A stretch of DNA of 64,000 bases from an uncultured Pseudomonas sp. (GCF_943846705.1 NZ_OX044366.1:2914001-2978000); one strand, 5' to 3'; counted from the first letter of the stretch, positions 45,201-54,499 are shown. Translations and numbers: made by a program. Notes: generated from the letters alone by a model not told the origin.

Positions 45201-46337
45201 ATGAGCATGAGCCGAGACTTCCCGATACAGCCAAGTTATGCCGCGCAGCGTGAGCGCTTTCTCGCGGCGGCACGGGCCGCAGAGGCCATCCTCAGCGAGT
45301 ATCGTCATCCTTTGCGCGGCCCCTTCGAGGAACCGTTGTTCACCGATGTCGCGGTAATCGGTGACCCTAATGCTTCGCGGGTGCTGGTGGCGCTCAGTGG
45401 CACTCATGGGGTGGAGGGCTTCTATGGCTCGGACTGCCAGACCCGTTGGTTGCAGGAACTGGCTGGTAGGGCGCTGCCAAGGGACGTGGCGGTGGTGATG
45501 ATCCATCTGCTCAACCCTTGGGGGACGGCCTGGATGCGCCGGGTCAATGAGGACAATATCGACCTCAATCGCAACTACCTGGACTTCGCTCAGCCCGCGC
45601 CGGTGAATAGCGGCTACGAATCGTTGCACGCGATCTATGCCTGCTCCCAGTTGCGCGGCCCGCTGCGTGAGCGCGCGGATGTGCTGTTGGCTGAGCGGCT
45701 CCAGGCCCATGGATGGTCGGCGCTGATGTCGATAGTCGAAGCCGGACAGTATGCCCACCCCGACGGCCTGTTTTATGGTGGTCAGGCGCCGAGTTGGTCG
45801 AACCAGACGCTGCATCGGATCGTTCAGCAGCATCTGGCCCAGGCGCGTACTGTCATGTGTTTTGATCTGCATACCGGTGCTGGCGATTACGGTCACCCGA
45901 TGTTGCTGGCGATCGCCCAGACAGCCTATCCGGCGCTGAGCGATGCGCAGGCGATATATGGGCCCTGGTTGCACACACTGCTCACCGCTAGCGATAGCCA
46001 GAGCGATACCGGTGTCGCGGCAACTGCCACAGGCTATACCTCGCAGGCGCTGCTCAATGCCTTGACCGATCAGCACGTGATGCAATTTGTCATCGAGTGC
46101 GGCACTTATCCGGGGGAGCAGGTGCACCGCCATCTGCGTGACGATCATTGGCTGCACCTGCACGGCGATCCCTACGACCGGGTGGGCCGGCAGATCAAGC
46201 AGGAGCTGTTGCAGCAGTTCTTTCCGGATGACAACGACTGGCAGGCGCTAGTCTGGTTACGCACGCGACAAATCTGGGAGCGGGCACTGGCGGCGCTGTC
46301 GCAGGCCGATCAGTTCGGCGCGCAGCCCAGGCGCTGA
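45201..46337 (+). CDS. DUF2817 / M14-like zinc hydrolase
   Basis: 378 aa from ATG 45201 (other in-frame starts at 45192 and 45207). Matches DUF2817: SGTHGVEGFYGSDCQ with the zinc-type HGVEG, NPWGTAWMRRVNEDNIDLNRNYLDF, and FDLHTGAGDYGHP. Such proteins belong to the zinc carboxypeptidase/AstE clan and should cleave an amide or peptide bond. No signal peptide. Starts 29 bp after the ATPase gene, so its substrate is probably what the transporter imports. Confidence 0.83.
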   Translation: MSMSRDFPIQPSYAAQRERFLAAARAAEAILSEYRHPLRGPFEEPLFTDVAVIGDPNASRVLVALSGTHGVEGFYGSDCQTRWLQELAGRALPRDVAVVMIHLLNPWGTAWMRRVNEDNIDLNRNYLDFAQPAPVNSGYESLHAIYACSQLRGPLRERADVLLAERLQAHGWSALMSIVEAGQYAHPDGLFYGGQAPSWSNQTLHRIVQQHLAQARTVMCFDLHTGAGDYGHPMLLAIAQTAYPALSDAQAIYGPWLHTLLTASDSQSDTGVAATATGYTSQALLNALTDQHVMQFVIECGTYPGEQVHRHLRDDHWLHLHGDPYDRVGRQIKQELLQQFFPDDNDWQALVWLRTRQIWERALAALSQADQFGAQPRR

Positions 46338-46456
46338 GTTCGCCGAGCAACTGGCGCGTGATGGCGAGTCGCGAGCTTTACCTGCATCGAGCTGCTTATA
46401 CAGGACGGTTTTGTTGACGAATCTGTTGTGTGTCTAGGTTAGCCGGTCAAAAACAA

Positions 46457-46471
46457 TTTAGTTTTTCTAAA
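46457..46471. promoter_or_regulatory. Candidate LysR-type site upstream of the Rieske gene
   Basis: TTTAG-TTTTT-CTAAA, an inverted repeat with the T-N11-A form, 125 bp upstream of the Rieske start. Regulator by context: LysR gene at 48880. Confidence 0.35.
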
Positions 46472-46596
46472 CAAAGCTCAAGGTTTTTGTGTCTTTTCTG
46501 AGTTTTGTTTTTCCGTATTCTGATCTCATCAGTAAAGCCGAGGCCTCAGTCACCGCGCTGCGGCACAGCACCAATAACAACGTGAGGAGAGAACCT

Positions 46597-47655
46597 ATGT
46601 TTCTGCGAAATGCATGGTATGTAGCGGCCAGTGAGGCAGAGCTGGGTGAAGATCTTTACCCGGTGACTATTCTCGCTGAGAAAGTGGTGCTGTTCCGCAA
46701 AACCGATGGCACGCCAGCGGCGCTGGAGGATGCTTGCCCGCATCGCAAGTTGCCGCTGTCCATGGGGCGCCGGCAGGGCGATACGCTGGAGTGCGGCTAC
46801 CATGGCCTGACGTTCGACTGCTCTGGGAGTTGTGTCCGGGCCCCAGGCAGCAGCCGCATTCCGCAAGGTGCGCGGGTGCGCAGCTATCCGCTGGAACAAC
46901 GCTATGGTCTGATCTGGATCTGGATGGGTGATGCCGAGCTGGCTGACCCGAGCAAGATTTGTCACGTGCCGGAGTGGGGCGACTCGGCCTGGGGCATGAA
47001 CCGGGGCGACAGTATGATCGTCGCCTGCAACTATCTATACGTCACCGATAACCTGCTCGATCCATCCCATGTGGCCTGGGTGCATCAGTCCTCTTTCGGC
47101 AATGCGGCCTGCGCCGATGAGCCGCTCAAGACCACAGTCACCGATGTCGGTGTGATCGTTTCGCGCTGGATGCGCGATGTCGAGGTGGCGCCTTTCTACG
47201 CCAAGTTTGTGCAGTTCAGCGGCAACTGTGATCGCAAGCAACATTACGAAGTGCACTACCCTGCGCAGGCGATCATCAAGGCGCTGTTTACCCCGGCGGG
47301 TACCGGCTCGGACGAAGGTGCGTTGCATGAGCAGGTGTTCCTGATGAACTCCTACAACTTCATGACCCCGATCGACGAATCGACTACCCGTTACTACTGG
47401 TTCCAGATGCGCAACTTCGATCCAAGCAACGAAGCCGTGTCGCGCGAGTTCGATGAGGACGTGCGTCATGCCTTCGCCGAAGACCGAGTGATTCTGGAGG
47501 CCGTGCACAGCGGCTTGGCCAACAAACAAACGCCGAACATCGACCTGGCTTCCGACTCCGGCCCGCTGCGTTTTCGCCGCAACTTGAGCAAGCTGATTGA
47601 GCAGGAGCAAGCCAGCCGCTTGATTCCACTGGCTAAGCAACACGCGGAGGTGTGA
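46597..47655 (+). CDS. Rieske-type oxygenase component (VanA family)
   Basis: 352 aa from ATG 46597 (GAGGAGAG upstream); the ORF could extend 36 codons earlier without support. Rieske cluster CPHRKLPLSMG and CGYHGLTF, then non-haem iron motif NLLDPSHVAWVH (D-x2-H-x4-H). Related to VanA O-demethylase and similar single-subunit oxygenases that demethylate or hydroxylate aromatic or N-heterocyclic acids. Immediately followed by its reductase. Substrate not identified. Confidence 0.9.
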   Translation: MFLRNAWYVAASEAELGEDLYPVTILAEKVVLFRKTDGTPAALEDACPHRKLPLSMGRRQGDTLECGYHGLTFDCSGSCVRAPGSSRIPQGARVRSYPLEQRYGLIWIWMGDAELADPSKICHVPEWGDSAWGMNRGDSMIVACNYLYVTDNLLDPSHVAWVHQSSFGNAACADEPLKTTVTDVGVIVSRWMRDVEVAPFYAKFVQFSGNCDRKQHYEVHYPAQAIIKALFTPAGTGSDEGALHEQVFLMNSYNFMTPIDESTTRYYWFQMRNFDPSNEAVSREFDEDVRHAFAEDRVILEAVHSGLANKQTPNIDLASDSGPLRFRRNLSKLIEQEQASRLIPLAKQHAEV

Positions 47656-47656
47656 A

Positions 47657-48799
47657 ATGAGTGCCGAGCGCCAGACCCCATCGAGCCCGCGTGGCTTTAG
47701 CCACTACCGGGTGGTGGATAAGCAGCAGGAAAGCAGTGTGATCACCTCGTTTGTACTGACGGCTGCCGATGGCTCTGCGAACCTGAGCTTTCGCCCGGGG
47801 CAGTACCTGATCGTGCGCCTGCCAGGGGAAGACGGCGGTACCCTGTTGCGCAACTACAGTCTCTCGGGGGATGTCGCCAATCCTGCGCAGTTGCGCATCT
47901 CGGTAAAGCGCGAGCCGGCCCCCTTCGACAGGCCCGAACTGCCCGCCGGGCTGGGCTCCAGCTACCTACATGACTGCGTGCAGGTCGGCGATCTGCTAGA
48001 CGTTGCCGGCCCGGCGGGTGACTTTGTCCTCGACGAGGAGAGTGAGCGCCCGGTGGTGCTGTTCAGTGGCGGCGTCGGGCTGACGCCGATGCTGAGCATG
48101 CTGCATAAGTTGAGTCAGGCTTCGACGCGTTCGGTGCACTTCATTCATGCCTGTGAAAATGGCGACGTGCACGCCTTCCGCGATGAAGTGCTGGCACTGG
48201 CCGAGCGCCGCCCCGGGATCTGCGCACACTTTTGCTACCGCAACCCCGCCCCTACCGACCGTGCTTACCACAGTCAGGGCCTGGTCACCCGGGCAACCCT
48301 ACAGGCGCTGCTGCCACTGGATGACTACGACGTCTATCTGTGTGGCCCGCGGCTGTTTATGCAGGCGAATTGGCGCTTGTTACGTAGCCTGGGGATTGCC
48401 AAAGAGCGTATCCATTACGAGTTTTTTGGTCCGGCGAGCATCCTCGAAGAGGACGATAGCGAGCAAGCCGCGGCCGCTCCGGTTGCGCAGCCCGTACCCA
48501 CTGCAGCGGCGCAGAGCGGTGCAGAGCAGGGCGCGCACGCCTTGAGCGTGCACTTCCTGCCATCCGGCACCACGCTGGCTTGGGATGAGAATTGTCATTC
48601 GCTGCTCGATCTGGCCGAGCAAGCCGGTCTGACCCCGGCGTTTAACTGCCGGGCCGGCTTGTGCAACACCTGTCAGGTTGATTTGCGCGAGGGTGCAGTC
48701 GAGTACTTTGAGGAACCGTTGGAAGAGCCGGAAAACGGCAGGGTTCTGCTCTGCTGCTCGCGTCCGCGCAGTGCCGTAACCATCGACCTCGGCACCTAA
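47657..48799 (+). CDS. Oxygenase reductase: FAD/NAD domain plus C-terminal 2Fe-2S ferredoxin
   Basis: 380 aa. N-terminal FNR domain with FRPGQYLIVRLPG and LLRNYSLSG, NAD domain VVLFSGGVGLTPMLSML and YLCGPRLFMQ, an Ala/Pro linker (about 275-295), then a plant-type 2Fe-2S domain NCRAGLCNTCQVDLR and LLCCS. The FNR part looks like that of flavohaemoglobins. It supplies electrons from NAD(P)H to the Rieske oxygenase. GGAGG just before the start. Confidence 0.9.
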   Translation: MSAERQTPSSPRGFSHYRVVDKQQESSVITSFVLTAADGSANLSFRPGQYLIVRLPGEDGGTLLRNYSLSGDVANPAQLRISVKREPAPFDRPELPAGLGSSYLHDCVQVGDLLDVAGPAGDFVLDEESERPVVLFSGGVGLTPMLSMLHKLSQASTRSVHFIHACENGDVHAFRDEVLALAERRPGICAHFCYRNPAPTDRAYHSQGLVTRATLQALLPLDDYDVYLCGPRLFMQANWRLLRSLGIAKERIHYEFFGPASILEEDDSEQAAAAPVAQPVPTAAAQSGAEQGAHALSVHFLPSGTTLAWDENCHSLLDLAEQAGLTPAFNCRAGLCNTCQVDLREGAVEYFEEPLEEPENGRVLLCCSRPRSAVTIDLGT

Positions 48800-48869
48800 T
48801 AGCGAGGCTATCACTGCGGCGCAAGGCGCAGCATTTACGCGCTGCCCCATGCGTGTTGGTGTTCGCCGC

Positions 48870-48896
48870 GGGCGCGTGTTTAAGTTTCACGCGCCC
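48870..48896. terminator. Bidirectional hairpin between reductase and LysR genes
   Basis: 9-bp GC-rich stem GGGCGCGTG / CACGCGCCC with loop TTTAAGTTT. It overlaps the end of the LysR gene, which converges on the reductase. Confidence 0.6.
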
Positions 48897-49836
48897 TGTT
48901 GCTGGCTTCAAGCAGCGCCCTGTTGCGTTCACCTTGCTCGCGCCCCCGCGCCACCAGCCAACGATGGAATTGCCGGCAGTGTTCGTAGTCGAACGCGCTT
49001 TTTGTCCAGGTCAGAAAGTAGGGCGCGGGCATTGGCAAGGGGTGGCATATGGGGATTACCAGACGCCCGGCTGCAATGTCTTGAGCAATCATCGAGTACT
49101 GCGCAAGTACTAAACCTTGGCCGTCAATGGCCGCCTGTATCGCCACAGCCGAAAGTGAGAACACTCTGTGGCTGTCGTGCAGTTGCGCGCAATCAACTGC
49201 GTTTGCTTTGAACCAGTCGCGCCATGACGGCGGGGAGGCAAATTTAGGCAGCCAGTCAATTGAAAGCAGTGGGTAGTTCATTAATTCTGCTGGGGTTATC
49301 TGCGTGCTGGCTGCGGGCAGCAGGTTGGGGCTACACGCCGGCACGACGCAGTCACGAAATAGCTCCATGGCGTTTTCCGCGTCCAGCGCTCGGTCGCTGT
49401 AGGTGATGCGGAAGTCAATCTCATAACCGCTATTGGCGGGTTCCGCATGGCTGCCATCGAGATAGATATCGACGTTCGGTTGGCCCTGTTGCCAAGTAGA
49501 CACCTGTGGGGCAAGCCACCCGGACATCAGCGAAGGCAATGCGCTGACGCGTAGATTGCTTCTGTTCTTCGACAGTTCGACTTCAGCCTGGGCTATTCGC
49601 AAGCATTCGAAGGCGCTGGCGCAGCTCTGATGAAAGCGCTGGCCGGCACTGGTCAAGCGTATGCGTTTGCCGTCCCGGGCGGTCAGGCTGATGCCCAGCG
49701 CATCTTCCAATAACTTCATCTGTTGGCTCACCGCCCCGGCTGAAATATTCAAACGTCTGGCTGCTTCGGAAATGCCGCCACAGCGGCCAACAGTGTCAAA
49801 CACTTGCAGTGCTCGAAGTGGTGGGAGATTGTCCAT
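48880..49836 (-). CDS. LysR-family transcriptional regulator
   Basis: 318 aa. N-terminal HTH: LRALQVFDTVGRCGGISEAARRLNISAGAVSQQMKLLEDALG (shown as segments), then a LysR substrate-binding domain with LPSLMSGWLAPQ, INYPLLSIDWL. GcvA/AmpR-like. Converges on the oxygenase genes and is the likely regulator of that module, of the ABC operon, or both. Confidence 0.9.
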   Translation of the reverse strand: MDNLPPLRALQVFDTVGRCGGISEAARRLNISAGAVSQQMKLLEDALGISLTARDGKRIRLTSAGQRFHQSCASAFECLRIAQAEVELSKNRSNLRVSALPSLMSGWLAPQVSTWQQGQPNVDIYLDGSHAEPANSGYEIDFRITYSDRALDAENAMELFRDCVVPACSPNLLPAASTQITPAELMNYPLLSIDWLPKFASPPSWRDWFKANAVDCAQLHDSHRVFSLSAVAIQAAIDGQGLVLAQYSMIAQDIAAGRLVIPICHPLPMPAPYFLTWTKSAFDYEHCRQFHRWLVARGREQGERNRALLEASNRARET

Positions 49837-50167
49837 TACGGCTCCACGAACAGAGAGGATGAGTGTGCGGCTGCAGAGTGAGCGAGTAATGCGCCGGCCA
49901 ATGTCGGCTGTGCATGCACCTACGGAAGCCGCGTGCAGGGACGGTTGGCAGGCGGATTACCGGTAATACAAGACCCCATGGATATTCGCGGCTTAGCTCG
50001 GCTTTAGCCTGCGCCTAGCAAGTTGCGCATAGCCAGCCCGAGGAGGGGCGCAGGGCGCTAACAATTCATGCATACTACTATCCTATGCATTTGTATGGTT
50101 ATGTATATACATATTTACGTTGGTTAGGTGAAGGCAAGCTAAGTACTTGGCTTCCAAGGAGAAGCAC
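49837..50167. other. Divergent LysR-hutC intergenic region
   Basis: 331 bp. Its right end carries the HutC operator-like palindrome (50101-50112) with a surrounding AT-rich, ATGCAT-containing stretch (50066-50120). The rest shows no recognisable element. Confidence 0.5.
50101..50112. promoter_or_regulatory. HutC-type operator upstream of hutC
   Basis: ATGTATATACAT, perfect palindrome with the core TGTATATACA that also occurs before hutF (52502) and hutU (54885). Lies 56 bp before the hutC start. Confidence 0.7.
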
Positions 50168-50920
50168 ATGGCTAAACAGCTCCAGCGCACGTCGTTACTG
50201 GCCGACCAGCTGAGTGACACGCCTGCTCCACTGTATGCCCAAGTGAAGCAAATGATTATTCAGCAAATTCAGAGCAGGGCGTGGCCCGTACACCATCGGG
50301 TGCCTTCAGAAAGTGAGCTGGTGGAAGAGCTGGGCTTTAGCCGTATGACCATCAATCGTGCGCTACGCGAGCTGACTAGCGATGGATTGCTGGTGCGCAT
50401 GCAGGGTGTTGGCACCTTTGTCGCCGAACCGAAAGGCCGCTCAGCATTGTTCGCCGTGAATAATATCGCCGACGAGATCGCCGCGCGCGGTCACCGGCAT
50501 CGCAGTCAGGTGATTACGCTCGGTGAGGAACTGGCCAGTGCAGAGCGTGCGTTTGCCCTCGATCTGCGGGCGGGCCAGAAAATCTTTCACTCACTGATCG
50601 TGCATTACGAGAATGACGTGGCGGTGCAACTCGAGGATCGCTATGTCAATGCGCTCGTGGCCCCCGATTACCTGGCCCAGGACTTCACCCAGCTCACGCC
50701 CTATGCTTACCTGTCACAGGTCGCGCCTCTGACCGAGGGTGAGCATGTAGTCGAAGCCATACTTGCCGAGGCTGAGGAGTGCCAGTTGCTGCAGATTGAG
50801 CGCGGTGAACCCTGCCTGTTGATTCGTCGGCGTACCTGGTCCGGGCAGCAGGCGGTTAGCTCCGCGCGCCTGTTGCACCCGGGCTCGCGCCATCGTCTAG
50901 AGGGGCGTTTCAGTTCATGA
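50168..50920 (+). CDS. hutC: Histidine utilisation repressor HutC
   Basis: 250 aa from ATG 50168 (AAGGAG 6 nt upstream). GntR HTH (VPSESELVEELGFSRMTINRALREL) and a UTRA ligand domain (FAVNNIADEIAARGHRHRSQV, PCLLIRRRTWS). HutC represses the hut genes until urocanate binds. hutD overlaps its stop by ATGA. Confidence 0.92.
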   Translation: MAKQLQRTSLLADQLSDTPAPLYAQVKQMIIQQIQSRAWPVHHRVPSESELVEELGFSRMTINRALRELTSDGLLVRMQGVGTFVAEPKGRSALFAVNNIADEIAARGHRHRSQVITLGEELASAERAFALDLRAGQKIFHSLIVHYENDVAVQLEDRYVNALVAPDYLAQDFTQLTPYAYLSQVAPLTEGEHVVEAILAEAEECQLLQIERGEPCLLIRRRTWSGQQAVSSARLLHPGSRHRLEGRFSS

Positions 50921-51516
50921 GCGCGATTAAAACGCTGAGAGCTGCCGATTACCCGCGCATGCCATGGAAAAACGGCGGCGGCAGCACCCTGGAAATCGTT
51001 AAGGATGCAGGCAAGGGGTTGGAGGGTTTCGGTTGGCGTTTGTCTATTGCCGATATTGCCGAGTCCGGCGGTTTTTCGGCGTTCAACGGTTATCAGCGCA
51101 TCATTACCGTGCTCGAGGGGGCGGGGATGCAGTTGGAGGTTGATGGCGTGGCGGCGCGGCCGCTATTGCCGTTGGATGCTTTCGCGTTTCCCGGCGACAG
51201 CCGAGTCGAGTGTCGGCTGTTGGGCGGCGCCATTCGCGACTTCAACCTGATCTATGCGCCGGCGCGTTACGCCGCGCGGCTGCAGTGGCTGAGTCTCGAC
51301 TTGCCCGTGCAGGTCTACAGTAGCGCCGCCATCGTGCTGCTGTTCAGTGTCGCCGATAGCCTGAACGTGACTCTTGATGGTGAAAGCTGCGCTGCGCTTG
51401 GGCAGCACGATTGCCTGGTGCTGGACGCTGAGGCCGCTTTGCGCGAGTGGCAGTTGGCTGCGTCTGCTGGCGGCGGTTGCTGCATGATCGAGCTGCATCG
51501 GCTCACAACGGGTTAA
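50917..51516 (+). CDS. hutD: HutD, cupin-like regulator of histidine catabolism
   Basis: 199 aa. MPWKNGGGSTLEIVKDAG, FGWRLSIADIAESGGFSAFNGYQRIITVLEG and DFNLIYA match HutD. It limits hut expression, reportedly by binding formylated intermediates. Translationally coupled to hutC. Confidence 0.92.
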   Translation: MSAIKTLRAADYPRMPWKNGGGSTLEIVKDAGKGLEGFGWRLSIADIAESGGFSAFNGYQRIITVLEGAGMQLEVDGVAARPLLPLDAFAFPGDSRVECRLLGGAIRDFNLIYAPARYAARLQWLSLDLPVQVYSSAAIVLLFSVADSLNVTLDGESCAALGQHDCLVLDAEAALREWQLAASAGGGCCMIELHRLTTG

Positions 51517-51554
51517 TCCGTTTGGCGGCAATTGCGCGAGCGTTGCAGCCAGGC

Positions 51555-52304
51555 TTAACCCGAGCGGTTGTTGCCGCTGGTCGGCACGCGGCTGCCCAGG
51601 CGATAGCGTGAAGAGGGGTGCAGGAAGCGCACGAAGGTGACCCCTTGCGCGTTCGACCAGGTGCGGCGGATGAGTACCAGGCAGGGCTCGTGCTCACTGA
51701 TCTGCAGTTGCTGGCGCTCCTCGGGTGTCGGCAGCACGGCGTCGACGATGTGTTCGATGTCGTCGGCGGCGATAGTGTCCAGCAAGTACTGCGACGGTTG
51801 CAGGCGTTCACCGAACGTTTGCTGGAGAAACTCGGGCACCAGCGCCGCGTTAACGTAGCGGTCTTCCAGTTGCACCGGTATGCCATCCTCGGAGTGAACG
51901 CAGACCAGGTGATAGACCGAGCTAGCGGTTTTCAGTTCGAGGGCGGCAGCCACTGCCATGGAGGCGCTTTCACGGCCCAGCTGCAAAATTTCGCAGGCGT
52001 ACTGGTGGCCACGCGCCTGTATCTCGTCGGCGATGTTGGCAATCATCAGCAGGTTGGACTGCGGCTTGCGACTGGCGACAAAGGTGCCGACGCCGGAAAG
52101 ACGCACCAGTTCACCTTCATCGGTCAACTCACGCAGGGCGCGGTTAACCGTCATCCGTGACATGTTCAGCTCAAGCGTCAGCTTCTGCTCCGACGGGATA
52201 AGGTCGCCGGGCTTCCACTCGCCAGAGCGTACCTTCGCCATAACAAAGGCCTTCGCCTGGCGATAGCGTGCTTGCGGCGGTTGTTGCGGGCTTTTTTGGG
52301 GCAT
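51555..52304 (-). CDS. Second HutC-like GntR repressor
   Basis: 249 aa from ATG 52304. GntR HTH (IPSEQKLTLELNMSRMTVNRALRELTDEG) and UTRA domain (MIANIADEIQARGHQYACEI, PCLVLIRRTWSNAQGV). About half identical to HutC at 50168, without obvious loss of key parts. Divergent from hutF and sharing its control region. Could be a co-repressor, or a regulator tuned to another imidazole compound. Two adjacent HutC copies are unusual. Confidence 0.88.
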   Translation of the reverse strand: MPQKSPQQPPQARYRQAKAFVMAKVRSGEWKPGDLIPSEQKLTLELNMSRMTVNRALRELTDEGELVRLSGVGTFVASRKPQSNLLMIANIADEIQARGHQYACEILQLGRESASMAVAAALELKTASSVYHLVCVHSEDGIPVQLEDRYVNAALVPEFLQQTFGERLQPSQYLLDTIAADDIEHIVDAVLPTPEERQQLQISEHEPCLVLIRRTWSNAQGVTFVRFLHPSSRYRLGSRVPTSGNNRSG

Positions 52305-52501
52305 CTTCCAAATCCCTGGCGGGTTGCTGGCATGTCGTTCGGTGGCGAAAACCACAAGTGATTGTCTGTGCGGCTGCCTATGGTCACATGCAAACAGCGG
52401 CTATAGCCAGGCGCTTTCTGCGTTTAGGCGCGCCGCTGCGGCCGGTGATTTTGCTTGCTTCAGTGGTCCGCTCGTTTACAGCTGGCTTTAAGGTCTGTAT
52501 A

Positions 52502-52511
52502 TGTATATACA
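52502..52511. promoter_or_regulatory. HutC-type operator upstream of hutF
   Basis: TGTATATACA, 30 bp before the hutF ATG, with flanking CTGTAT and ATACAAGACAG repeats. Could also serve the divergent gntR gene. Confidence 0.7.
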
Positions 52512-52540
52512 AATACAAGACAGTACCTAGGACAACCACT

Positions 52541-53902
52541 ATGCCTGCATTTTTCGCCTCTTCCGCACTGCTCGCCGAGGGCTGGGCTCAGAACGTGAGA
52601 CTGGATATCTGCGCTGCCGGTAATCTGCAAAAGATTACGCTTGGCGGTTCGGCTGAGGGTGCCATACGTCTCTCCGGGCCGGTGCTGCCAGGTATGCCGA
52701 ACCTGCATTCGCATGCGTTCCAGCGCGCCATGGCGGGTTTGACCGAGTTGGCGGGGAATCCCAATGACAGCTTCTGGACTTGGCGCGATGTGATGTACCG
52801 CTTGGTCGAGCGTTTGGACCCCGAGCAAATCGAAGTCGTCGCTCGTCAGCTGTATATCGAGATGCTCAAGTGCGGCTATACCAGCGTTGCCGAGTTCCAT
52901 TATGTGCACCATGCCGGCAACGGTCAGGCCTATGCCGATCCGGCGGAGCTGGCGCTGCGGGTCAGCAACGCGGCGCGCGATGCCGGGATCGGTTTGACCC
53001 TGCTGCCGGTGCTTTATAGCCACTCGGGCTTTGGCGGTCTGCCACCTACTCATGGGCAGCGGCGTTTTATCAACAGCACCGACAGTTACCTGCGGCTGGT
53101 CGAGCGCCTGCGCCCGCTGTTGGCTGAGCAGCCCGCGCAACAGGTGGGGCTGTGCTTCCATTCGCTGCGCGCAGTGACCCCGGAGCAAATCAATGCGGTG
53201 TTGGCTGCCGACAGCAGTGGCTGTCCGATCCATATTCATATTGCCGAGCAGCAGAAGGAAGTCAGCGACTGCCTGACCTGGAGTGGCCGTCGGCCGTTGC
53301 AGTGGTTGTTCGAGCATGTGCCGGTGGATCAGCGTTGGTGCCTGGTGCATGCGACCCATGCGAGTGCGGGCGAGATCCGTAGCATGGCCAGCAGTGGCGC
53401 GGTGGCCGGCTTGTGCATCACCACGGAAGCCAACCTCGGCGACGGCATCTTTCCGGCCGTGGACTACCTCGCCCAAGGCGGTCGCCTGGGCATCGGCTCA
53501 GACAGCCATATTTCGCTGAGTGTGGCCGAGGAGTTGCGCTGGCTTGAGTATGGTCAGCGCCTGCGCGATCAGAAGCGCAACCGCCTGTACCGCAGCGATC
53601 AGCCGATGATCGGCCGCAGCCTGTTCGATGCCGCGGTAGCCGGCGGTGCCCAGGCGTTGGGGCAGCCTGTTGGCGTGCTCGAGGTTGGCCAGCGTGCCGA
53701 TTTGCTGGTGCTCGATGGCAATGATCCGTACATCGCCACGGCTGAGGGCGATGGCATTCTCAATCGCTGGCTGTTTGCCGGCGGTGATCGGCAGGTTCGC
53801 GATGTGTTCGTCGCAGGGAGGCAGGTCATCTGCGAGGGGCGTCACGCCGCCGAGGCGCAAACCCAGCAGGCCTTTGCCCAGGTGCTTCGGCAGATGGCCT
53901 GA
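52541..53902 (+). CDS. hutF: Formimidoylglutamate deiminase HutF
   Basis: 453 aa from ATG 52541. Amidohydrolase: PNLHSHAFQRAMAGLTE for metal (HxH), FHYVHH, HIHIAEQQKEV, LVHATHA and GIGSDSHISL. Converts N-formimidoyl-glutamate to N-formylglutamate and ammonia, the step specific to the five-step pathway of pseudomonads; HutG completes it. Confidence 0.94.
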   Translation: MPAFFASSALLAEGWAQNVRLDICAAGNLQKITLGGSAEGAIRLSGPVLPGMPNLHSHAFQRAMAGLTELAGNPNDSFWTWRDVMYRLVERLDPEQIEVVARQLYIEMLKCGYTSVAEFHYVHHAGNGQAYADPAELALRVSNAARDAGIGLTLLPVLYSHSGFGGLPPTHGQRRFINSTDSYLRLVERLRPLLAEQPAQQVGLCFHSLRAVTPEQINAVLAADSSGCPIHIHIAEQQKEVSDCLTWSGRRPLQWLFEHVPVDQRWCLVHATHASAGEIRSMASSGAVAGLCITTEANLGDGIFPAVDYLAQGGRLGIGSDSHISLSVAEELRWLEYGQRLRDQKRNRLYRSDQPMIGRSLFDAAVAGGAQALGQPVGVLEVGQRADLLVLDGNDPYIATAEGDGILNRWLFAGGDRQVRDVFVAGRQVICEGRHAAEAQTQQAFAQVLRQMA

Positions 53903-53932
53903 ATCGCCAGCCTGAAAGCCCGCCGGTTAGGC

Positions 53933-53955
53933 CCCACCTGCAGCATGCAGGTGGG
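53933..53955. terminator. Hairpin after hutF
   Basis: Perfect 10-bp stem CCCACCTGCA / TGCAGGTGGG with a 3-nt loop; no T-run. May end or protect the hutF transcript. Confidence 0.5.
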
Positions 53956-54115
53956 CAGCGCAATGATGGGGCCGATTTGATGTACCAAGCCAAAGCATGC
54001 GCACGGTGATCCCTTTCGATCACGGGTGCAGATTACTCAATGCCGCCTGGGCGGCAGTGAGCGTTTTCCAGTGGTGCAGCTGCATCCCATTCCTCCTCAC
54101 TAATAGGAACAATAA

Positions 54116-54499
54116 ATGAGCATTTATACCCACGTTACAGTCGGCACCAATGACCTGCAGAAGGCTCGTGCTTTCTACGATAACGCGCTTGGCAAGCTGG
54201 GCCTGAAGCGCATCACTGATCTGGGTGAGAACGGTTCGATCTGGGGCGAAAGTGCGCCTGCGTTTTTCGTTCTGAAGCCGGCTAACGGTCAGTCTGCATC
54301 GGTTGGTAACGGTGTGACGGTCAGCTTCGAAGCGCCTAACCGTGCAGCGATCAATGCCTTCCATGCGGCGGCTGTGGCTGCTGGCGGTAAAGACGAAGGC
54401 GCTCCGGGCACCCGTGATTGGGCACCGCACGCTTACGCAGCATACGTGCGTGATCTGGATGGCAACAAACTGGCTGCTTACTGCTTCAAGGCAGAATAA
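54116..54499 (+). CDS. VOC-family (glyoxalase/bleomycin-resistance-like) protein
   Basis: 127 aa. MSIYTHVTVGTNDLQKARAFYDNALGKLG start (H6) and C-terminal YVRDLDGNKLAAYC are typical of a single VOC domain. Function unknown; probably a dimeric metal-binding lyase or binding protein. Stands alone between hutF and hutU. Confidence 0.85.
   Translation: MSIYTHVTVGTNDLQKARAFYDNALGKLGLKRITDLGENGSIWGESAPAFFVLKPANGQSASVGNGVTVSFEAPNRAAINAFHAAAVAAGGKDEGAPGTRDWAPHAYAAYVRDLDGNKLAAYCFKAE

Noticed and set aside
44799..46163. 454-codon minus-strand ORF opposite the ATPase and DUF2817 genes
   Set aside because: Spans two real genes in antisense, His/Arg/Gln-rich, no domain.
52460..53476. 338-codon minus-strand ORF opposite hutF
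   Set aside because: Antisense shadow; also covers the hut operator region without its own start signals.
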